DNA of 11,611 nt from JBDKTK01 sp039680225. GTDB taxonomy: Bacteria > Desulfobacterota > Syntrophia > Syntrophales > UBA4778. The stretch's first letter is position 1. Each line of letters begins with the position of its first letter. The position numbers were made by a program, and so were the translations under genes. The notes under the pieces are model-generated. The model saw only the letters and a program-made list of their open reading frames with translations. It was not told the DNA's origin and searched no databases. Shown piece by piece: positions 8,001 to 11,611 of this stretch. The stretch covers positions 1-11,611 of the forward strand of contig JBDKTK010000447.1 in the NCBI GenBank assembly GCA_039680225.1, written 5' to 3'.

Positions 8001-9357
8001 CCGCAATATTGCCGATATCGTGCACCTCGATCCCGAGGCTCTCCCTGGCGGCCTCTTCCAGGAACGAACCCGTCCCGGCGCTGCAGGCGTCATTCATGGC
8101 GTAATCTGAAGGCACGCCTTCCGTCAGGAAGGTGTATTTCGCGTCCTGCCCGCCGATTTCGAATATAGTGTCGACATGGGGATTGAAAAAAGCGGCGCCC
8201 GCGGCATGGGCGATTATTTCATTGATGATCCCGTCCGTCATGGCGTGAAGGCCCGCAATCTGCCTGCCCGACCCGGTCACCCCGATCCCGGTGATCCTGA
8301 CATCCTCCCGGCCTGTCTGCTGGAGGATCTCGGCATAGCATTGCCTTGAGGCGTTGACTGGATCTCCATTCGTCCTGAGGTACACAGAGGCGAGCACCGC
8401 ATCATCGGATACCCTGGCCAGGACAGCCTTGGTGGTAGTGGAACCGACATCAAGCCCGAGAACGCACTTGTCGCCGGGCGCGAACCTGGAATGCGGCGCC
8501 GATTTAAAATCCACATTGCCGCCAAAACCGGCAAGGGGCGGGAGATAAAAGAAAGACTCGGTCTCTTTCCTGAATATGTCTGCAATCCGCACCGGCCTTG
8601 TTTCATTGCTGCAGGCCCAGAGAGCGCACCCGAGCGCCTCGAAGTAAGCTGCCTCGGCCGGGACCATAAGGTTCTCGATCTCCGCGCGCAGGCAGTCGAC
8701 CATAACCTTGTTGCGGGCGGCGCCCCCGATGATCATCATGTCGCGGCGGGGCAGATGCTTGACAATCTCCATCACCTTTCCCGCCATCATGCGGCAGAGG
8801 CCGGCAACAACTCTCTGCCGGGGCACCCCTTTGTTCGTGGCATGGGTGCAGTCGCTCTTGCAGAATACGCTGCAGCGGCCCGACACCTTGAAAGGCGTCT
8901 CATGTTCCGCGTGGAGCATGGCCTCTTCCAGCGATACCTTGAGCCTGCGGATCTGCTGCAGGAAAAATTCCCCGGTGCCCGACGCGCACTTGTTCCCGGT
9001 CTGCACGGAAGAAATGCGGCGGTCCTTCCCGAGGACATAAACCAGGAAATTTTCCCCTCCGGCGCTGATTACCGCATTGAGGGGCAAATCCGGATAAAGG
9101 TGCGCAAGCGCGACTTCGACTGCTTCCGGTTCCGATATGGAAGTGAGGTTCGTGAGATTGCGGAATTTCCTTCCGGTGACGGCGACGGACTCATAACTCC
9201 CCAGGTCCATCGAGCTTAAAATATTAAGAAGGGCCTCCCGGGGATTCCCGTCGTGGGCCCGGTTGATTACATCCAGGGTCCGATAACGGCCCCCTTCGGA
9301 ACATACCCCTGCTCCTGATATAGTTGAAGCCCCTATGCATAAACCGAGTGCCTTCAA
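5077..9357 (-). CDS. 2-hydroxyacyl-CoA dehydratase activase / HgdB-like fusion protein (two BcrAD-BadFG ATPase domains plus DUF2229 and dehydratase-like part)
   Basis: Activases of this family (HgdC, BcrA/D, BadF/G) use ATP and a [4Fe-4S] cluster to inject low-potential electrons into dehydratases or reductases; this protein carries activase and acceptor-like parts in one 1426-aa chain. ATPase domain 1 (about 1-250) has NKCASGTG (122-129) and a cysteine cluster C162, C166, C170, but its phosphate-1 loop is GLCIGAST. ATPase domain 2 (about 297-560) is canonical: GLDVGSTTTK (301-310), EIGGQDAKY (400-408), DACSAGTG (423-430), DQCAAF (463-468). Next come C586-X6-C593-X3-C597-X17-C615, a DUF2229-like region (about 655-965) with C701 and NFSCGPDSF (915-923), and an HgdB-like end with C1055, C1058, GGPCRFGQY (1090-1098), C1340 and C1350. 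The start is TTG 9357 with GGAGG 5 nt upstream. The substrate is unknown. Double-cubane cluster proteins and their reductases are distant relatives. Confidence 0.92.
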   Translation of the reverse strand: MKALGLCIGASTISGAGVCSEGGRYRTLDVINRAHDGNPREALLNILSSMDLGSYESVAVTGRKFRNLTNLTSISEPEAVEVALAHLYPDLPLNAVISAGGENFLVYVLGKDRRISSVQTGNKCASGTGEFFLQQIRRLKVSLEEAMLHAEHETPFKVSGRCSVFCKSDCTHATNKGVPRQRVVAGLCRMMAGKVMEIVKHLPRRDMMIIGGAARNKVMVDCLRAEIENLMVPAEAAYFEALGCALWACSNETRPVRIADIFRKETESFFYLPPLAGFGGNVDFKSAPHSRFAPGDKCVLGLDVGSTTTKAVLARVSDDAVLASVYLRTNGDPVNASRQCYAEILQQTGREDVRITGIGVTGSGRQIAGLHAMTDGIINEIIAHAAGAAFFNPHVDTIFEIGGQDAKYTFLTEGVPSDYAMNDACSAGTGSFLEEAARESLGIEVHDIGNIAVRGTRPPNFNDQCAAFIGSDIKNAFHEGIEKEDVVAGLVYSVCMNYLNRVKGNRPVGNTIFMQGGVCYNRAVPMAMASLTGKRIVVPPDPGLTGAFGVALETKRRINSGVLRERDFSLRALRDRELEYKQPFICNGGKEKCDRKCEIARIVIEGKVYPFGGACNKWYNIRAEREIDAGKLNYVARHEQMVFTGNAVFNARRQTVGINKSFFVNSYFPLYNKFFSALGCNVVLPSAATREGMDRKGAAFCYPAEISHGFFHDLLGKKPDAIFLPQVKGVAVRDCPEATSACPVSQAEPYYLQAAFKDNAHYAGLRKTRRIFSPAVDFSRGLDGPEEQFIDIARRLGYPRERARQAYRGAVSAQEDFFAASLKIGHDYLESIERDGDGFGVVILGRPYNAFVSEAHMGIPQKFATRGIPVIPVDFLPAGDPEAARDMYWSAGKTMLQGAEFIGRHPRLFACYISNFSCGPDSFIIGFARDRMGGKPMLVLELDSHVADAGLETRIEAFIDIIRNYLHLQDAGALPERAAPRPLKTHYDPARDVIVDSRGTPYPLSDPRVHVVFPSMGDLLNQAAAAIFRGMGVKATALPAPDEEVLKLGRGNTSCKECLPLLLTTGSLLKYLQERADPDELLVYFMTTAGGPCRFGQYSVFLRGLIEKHGIEDTTLMSISSDDSYTGFKGKDAILKLWTGIVLSDTMQDVRSFLMASAADREGAMLEFRRQWDRVLETMEKDYDRLMPALESVVSGLRRIELKRTLADTPVVLLTGEIYVRNDGLSRRYIVEELAREGIAAKVSGVSEWVYYTDWCYEQTLKDGYPDLKKRLALLYRSYFLRKYEKKIKDLWKKSGLVHAKSDRINHLLDHVGHVISPELKGEAILTVGAGITEVLDPFCGVVSIGPFGCMPNRISEAILSREMNREGKIASGTAKRNMKPILDRYEELPFLCIESDGNPFPQIITAKLEAFMLQAWRFHREMSGR

Positions 9358-9362
9358 ATTAT

Positions 9363-9367
9363 CCTCC
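9363..9367 (-). promoter_or_regulatory. ribosome binding site deciding the activase start
   Basis: GGAGG on the minus strand, 5 nt before the TTG start at 9357. It fixes this non-ATG start, which also places the conserved GLCIGAST loop at the expected N-terminal position. Confidence 0.75.
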
Positions 9368-9381
9368 GGCAGACCTTTTCC

Positions 9382-10026
9382 TCAGATTATCAGCTTTGTT
9401 ATTTCGCGCAGATTTTCGCAGACGAGATCGGGTTCCAAGTCGAGCAGTTCCTGCCTTCTCCCCAGACCGTTGAGACAGGCACACACAAGCGCTCCGGCCT
9501 GCTTTGCCATATTGATATCGTTGACCCCGTCGCCGATCACGACCGTGCGCCCGCCGTCCGTATTGTAACGCTCCATTGCGTCCCGGAGCACGCGCGGGTC
9601 GGGTTTGGCGTAAGGGTAATTGTCCCTGCCGATGATTTCGACGAAATAAGGCGCGATCCCCAGGGCGTCGGCAATCGCCTTTGTAAAACGGTATCGTTTA
9701 TTGGTGATGATGAGCTTTCGCTTGTCCCGGAAGTGCTCGAGCACATCCTTGACGCCCGGGTACAGGCGCGTGTGCTCCAGCATCTGGCCCGCGTAATGGC
9801 CCGTGAAGATCTGCAGGGCCTCATCGAACCTTTCCATATGACTGGTCCCGATTGACCGCTCGATCAGCTTGTCCACCCCGTCCCCTACAAAGCTGATTAT
9901 CTCTCCGGGCGTGCAGGCCGGCAAATCCAGTTGCCTGAGAGTGTGGTTGACGGATATGACAAGGTCCTCTCCCGAATTCACAAGAGTCCCGTCGAAATCG
10001 AATACCAGTAAATCCGCCCTGATCAT
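9382..10026 (-). CDS. HAD-family hydrolase, phosphoglycolate phosphatase-like
   Basis: A 214-aa haloacid-dehalogenase-superfamily phosphatase. Motif I is DFDGT with nucleophile D10 and general acid/base D12. A helical cap (about 18-85) follows, then motif II threonine T108 in ITNKR, motif III lysine K141 in YAKPDP, and motif IV GDGVND with D166 and D170. The sequence resembles Gph-type phosphoglycolate phosphatases, but cap-dependent substrate choice cannot be read reliably, so no gene symbol is given. The frame is open from TTG 10065. I chose ATG 10026 because it has a GGGG run about 5 nt beyond the usual spacing start and begins directly before the first beta strand (IRADLLVFDFDG). It lies 24 nt upstream of the activase gene and heads the probable HAD-activase-tilS transcript. 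A metabolite-repair or housekeeping role is likely (inference). Confidence 0.88.
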   Translation of the reverse strand: MIRADLLVFDFDGTLVNSGEDLVISVNHTLRQLDLPACTPGEIISFVGDGVDKLIERSIGTSHMERFDEALQIFTGHYAGQMLEHTRLYPGVKDVLEHFRDKRKLIITNKRYRFTKAIADALGIAPYFVEIIGRDNYPYAKPDPRVLRDAMERYNTDGGRTVVIGDGVNDINMAKQAGALVCACLNGLGRRQELLDLEPDLVCENLREITKLII

Positions 10027-10115
10027 GTCCGCCCCATTTCGTATCGATTCATAGAAATAGCACAACTAAACCAAAGAATAAAGGCGGACGCTGGCTCAAT
10101 ATTGCACTTAGTTTT

Positions 10116-10143
10116 TTTATCTTATTTCGTTTGACTACCTCAA
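10116..10143 (-). promoter_or_regulatory. Possible weak promoter for the HAD-activase-tilS operon
   Basis: On the minus strand, TTGAGG (10143-10138) and GATAAA (10121-10116) are separated by 16 nt; each matches about 4/6 of the sigma70 consensus. It overlaps the plus-strand -35 box, so the two directions could compete. It is the best candidate I find, but weak. Confidence 0.25.
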
Positions 10144-10159
10144 TTATGCGTGGTATTAA
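10131..10159 (+). promoter_or_regulatory. Sigma70-type promoter for the DUF2520-panB operon
   Basis: TTGACT (10131-10136, 5/6 to consensus), a 17-nt spacer, and TATTAA (10154-10159, 4/6), preceded by a T-rich stretch. Predicted transcription start is about 10166-10168, leaving a leader of about 130 nt before the first gene. Spacing and position make this the best promoter on the plus strand. Confidence 0.6.
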
Positions 10160-10166
10160 GCCACCT

Positions 10167-10269
10167 GACCGCTTGGATCCGGTTACGGACTGAGACGGAG
10201 ATTGCTGAAGCAAGCCCATGTCGCTTATTGCGGCCCTCCGGATATCAGTCTGGAGGGCTTTTATTTTTT
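10167..10269 (+). ncRNA. Structured 5' leader with attenuator architecture upstream of DUF2520-panB
   Basis: The leader can adopt mutually exclusive folds. One is the terminator (10233-10242 with 10249-10258). The other is a 12-bp antiterminator-like stem: 10186-10192 pairs with 10246-10252 (one G-U) and 10196-10200 pairs with 10236-10240, separated by a 3x5 internal loop. It takes up both sides of the terminator. A 5' hairpin (10178-10181 with 10186-10189) and a bulged stem (10194-10222, UGAA loop at 10206-10209) each compete with the antiterminator. This is the layout of a transcriptional riboswitch or attenuator. A 'pan' RNA motif, with paired bulged adenosines, is described upstream of panB operons in Firmicutes, Chloroflexi and deltaproteobacteria. 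I cannot confirm membership from memory of its consensus. An independent small RNA of about 100 nt is the alternative. Confidence 0.55.
10233..10269 (+). terminator. Intrinsic terminator in the DUF2520-panB leader
   Basis: A 10-bp stem (10233-10242 with 10249-10258, one G-U pair) encloses the 6-nt loop TATCAG and is followed at once by TTTTATTTTTT (10259-10269). It is strong, plus-strand only, and lies 29 nt before the first start codon. With no upstream plus-strand gene to terminate, it most likely acts as a regulated terminator. Confidence 0.85.
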
Positions 10270-10298
10270 CTGTCCCGGAATATGCCGGGAGACAACGC

Positions 10299-11198
10299 AT
10301 GAGGACAGAAATGAAACGGGAAAAGACAGCGATCCTGGGCCTCGGCAAGCTCGGCACGGCTGCGGGCTTTTTGCTGAAACAGGCCGGATACAATATCCAG
10401 GCCGTCGCCAGCCGTTCCGAATCCTCGCTGCAGCGCGGGCTGCCCTATACCGGGGGCATCGCCTGCGGATCGTTTGCCGAAGCAGCCGCCCAGGCAGACT
10501 GCATCTTCATCACAACCAGCGACGACAATATCCTTCCCGTTTGCAGTGAAATCGCAGCGCGCGGCGCAATCGGCCCGGGCAGGAAGGTAATCCACATGAG
10601 CGGCGCGGCCGGCCTGGACGTACTGGCGCCGGCCCGGCAATGCGGGGCTGACGTGGCCGCCATCCATCCCATCCAGTCTTTTGCCGATATCGAGGGGGCC
10701 ATCCGCAACATGCGCGGGAGCACGTTCGGGATAACGTGCGATGAGCATCTCCGGCAATGGTGCGGCGCCGTTGCCGTCGACCTCGGCGGCAGGCCCGTCT
10801 ATATACCCGAGGACGTCAAACCTCTCTACCATGCGGCCGCCTGCATAGCATCCAATTATCTCGTCTGTCTCATGAACACGGCCCAGGGCCTGTATGAAGA
10901 AATCGGCCTTAACCCGTCTGAATCTTTCAATGCCTTCTGGCCCCTCGTGAGGGGCACAATCCGCAATATCGAAGACAAGGGGACAGTCCAGTCGCTCACC
11001 GGCCCGATTGCCAGGGGCGACGTTCAAACAATCGAGAGCCATCTTAATTCCTTCCGGTCAAAATCCCCCCGGCTCCTGGAATTTTACAGAACGATGGCGG
11101 AACTGACAGTTGAAGTGGGGATTAAAAAAGGGACACTGGACCCGGCCGCGGCCGGAAAAATAAAAAAATTACTCAAGGAGGAAACCCATGAGCACTGA
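10299..11198 (+). CDS. Rossmann-fold / DUF2520 oxidoreductase, candidate ketopantoate reductase (PanG-like)
   Basis: A 299-aa NAD(P)-binding protein. The N-terminal Rossmann domain has GLGKLG (14-19) after the first beta strand. HPIQSF (123-128) follows near the domain junction. A helical DUF2520 domain then carries YHAAACIASNY (177-187) and LTGPIARGD (233-241), a layout shared with 6-phosphogluconate- and ketopantoate-reductase-like enzymes. Start: ATG 10299 has GGGAG 7 nt upstream; ATG 10311 has GAGG 6 nt upstream and is nearly as good. The frame also opens at 10218, but that codon precedes the terminator and is not credible. The 3' end overlaps panB by 11 bp, so the two are co-transcribed. 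PanB produces ketopantoate, and a PanE-independent reductase called PanG is known in Francisella, Enterococcus and Clostridium. Assigning this protein to that role is inference from family and context. Confidence 0.88.
   Translation: MRTEMKREKTAILGLGKLGTAAGFLLKQAGYNIQAVASRSESSLQRGLPYTGGIACGSFAEAAAQADCIFITTSDDNILPVCSEIAARGAIGPGRKVIHMSGAAGLDVLAPARQCGADVAAIHPIQSFADIEGAIRNMRGSTFGITCDEHLRQWCGAVAVDLGGRPVYIPEDVKPLYHAAACIASNYLVCLMNTAQGLYEEIGLNPSESFNAFWPLVRGTIRNIEDKGTVQSLTGPIARGDVQTIESHLNSFRSKSPRLLEFYRTMAELTVEVGIKKGTLDPAAAGKIKKLLKEETHEH
11175..11181 (+). promoter_or_regulatory. panB ribosome binding site
   Basis: AAGGAGG, a near-perfect Shine-Dalgarno sequence, ends 6 nt before ATG 11188 and lies within the last codons of the DUF2520 gene. 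It allows panB to be initiated independently as well as by coupling. Confidence 0.85.
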
Positions 11199-11611
11199 GG
11201 GGAAAATGAACAAGATCACGACCGCCGCCCTCAAGGAAATGAAAAAAAAGGGCGAGAAGATCAGCATGCTGACGGCTTACGATTTTCCGACTGCAGCGAT
11301 AATGGATAACGCCGGCATAGACATGATCCTGATCGGCGACTCGGTCGGGATGGTCGTCCTGGGCTATGACAGCACGCTTCCCGTTACCATGGACGATATG
11401 ATCCACCATACGAAGATGGTCTCCCGGGCCGTGAAACGGGCCATGGTGATCGGCGACATGCCGTTCATGTCGTACCAGGCCTCGATCGAAGAGGGCCTTC
11501 GCAATGCGGGGCGGTTCATGAAGGAAGCCGGCGCGCACGCGGTGAAGCTCGAGGGCGGCAGGGAAGTCGCCGAACTGACGAGAAAGATAGTCAACGCGGG
11601 CATACCCGTCA
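11188..11611 (+). CDS. panB: 3-methyl-2-oxobutanoate hydroxymethyltransferase PanB (3' end cut by window edge)
   Basis: PanB transfers a hydroxymethyl group from 5,10-methylene-tetrahydrofolate to 2-oxoisovalerate, giving ketopantoate, the first committed step to pantothenate and coenzyme A. The first 141 residues are visible, about half of the usual 260-280. They show the TIM-barrel start with LTAYDFPTA (28-36), metal-site GDS (50-52, D51), GDMPF (89-93, D90) and the KLEGG segment (120-124) with the catalytic-region E122. The start at ATG 11188 is set by the AAGGAGG site and overlaps the end of the DUF2520 gene. panC and panD would be expected further downstream, outside the window. Its substrate folate links it biochemically to folP at the other end of the window, though they are not in one operon. 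Confidence 0.97.
   Translation, partial: MSTEGKMNKITTAALKEMKKKGEKISMLTAYDFPTAAIMDNAGIDMILIGDSVGMVVLGYDSTLPVTMDDMIHHTKMVSRAVKRAMVIGDMPFMSYQASIEEGLRNAGRFMKEAGAHAVKLEGGREVAELTRKIVNAGIPV

Larger units (their letters stand above)
10027..10298. other. Divergent intergenic region holding both upstream control regions
   Basis: This 272-nt gap is the only sizeable non-coding stretch. Its left part is AT-rich, notably a T-rich run (10109-10129) immediately upstream of the plus-strand -35 box, which may act as an UP element. Its right part is the leader and terminator of the DUF2520-panB operon. No convincing protein is encoded; the reading frames crossing it overlap the terminator or promoter. Confidence 0.7.

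Noticed and set aside
10146..10193. Short plus-strand peptide frame (15 codons), or its TTG-started 6-codon part, as a leader peptide for ribosome-mediated attenuation.
   Set aside because: The ATG overlaps the promoter spacer, there is no ribosome site, and no run of codons for valine or another pathway-related amino acid is present.
10167..10260. Several GGA triplets, suggesting a CsrA/RsmA-sponge small RNA.
   Set aside because: Only some sit in an ANGGA context and most lie in stems of the predicted folds rather than in loops; regulated leader is the simpler reading.
10218..10298. N-terminal extension of the DUF2520 protein from ATG 10218.
   Set aside because: It would place the terminator hairpin and U run inside the coding sequence, has no good ribosome site, and the extra 27 residues precede the first Rossmann strand without resembling the family.
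10049..10393. Minus-strand frame (114 codons) crossing the intergenic region.
   Set aside because: It runs antisense through the panB leader, terminator and DUF2520 start, has no ribosome site, and shows no recognisable domain.
1..11611. tRNA/rRNA genes, insertion sequences, CRISPR arrays, attachment sites.
   Set aside because: No cloverleaf-like sequence, transposase, regular repeat array or flanking duplications were seen; gaps outside 10027-10298 are under 100 nt.

Overview
The window is a compact, GC-rich bacterial chromosome segment. It holds five complete genes plus the truncated tsaE on the minus strand (about 1-10026) and, diverging from them, two genes on the plus strand (10299 to the end, panB truncated). 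The very long 2-hydroxyacyl-CoA dehydratase activase fusion with many cysteine motifs points to an anaerobe. Together with the panB layout and frequent GTG/TTG starts, this suggests Clostridia (Desulfotomaculum/Pelotomaculum-like) or a syntrophic, deltaproteobacteria-type lineage. The taxon cannot be fixed from this sequence alone.

Minus strand, in order of transcription (high to low coordinates): a HAD phosphatase related to phosphoglycolate phosphatase; a 1426-residue protein joining two BcrAD/BadFG/HgdC-type ATPase domains to a DUF2229/HgdB-like iron-sulfur part; tilS (tRNA-Ile lysidine synthase); ftsH (membrane AAA+ protease); folP (dihydropteroate synthase with an N-terminal extra domain); and tsaE (t6A tRNA modification ATPase, cut by the left edge). 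The first three are spaced by only 7-24 nt and look like one operon. ftsH has its own well-formed promoter overlapping the tilS stop. A hairpin followed by a U-rich run lies between ftsH and folP. folP and tsaE are one base apart.

Plus strand: a strong sigma70-like promoter (10131-10159) drives a leader of about 130 nt that ends in a perfect intrinsic terminator (10233-10269), just before a Rossmann/DUF2520 gene and panB. No gene lies upstream on this strand for that terminator to end. The leader can also fold into a 12-bp structure that excludes the terminator, so it reads as an attenuator or riboswitch-type control of pantothenate synthesis. It is a candidate for the described 'pan' RNA motif or a relative. 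The DUF2520 protein, overlapping panB by 11 bp, is a good candidate for the ketopantoate reductase step that follows PanB.

The main points for a second look are the panB-operon leader RNA, the DUF2520 protein as a PanG-type reductase, and the giant activase/dehydratase fusion, in which two unequal ATPase domains may form an internal dimer around one iron-sulfur cluster.
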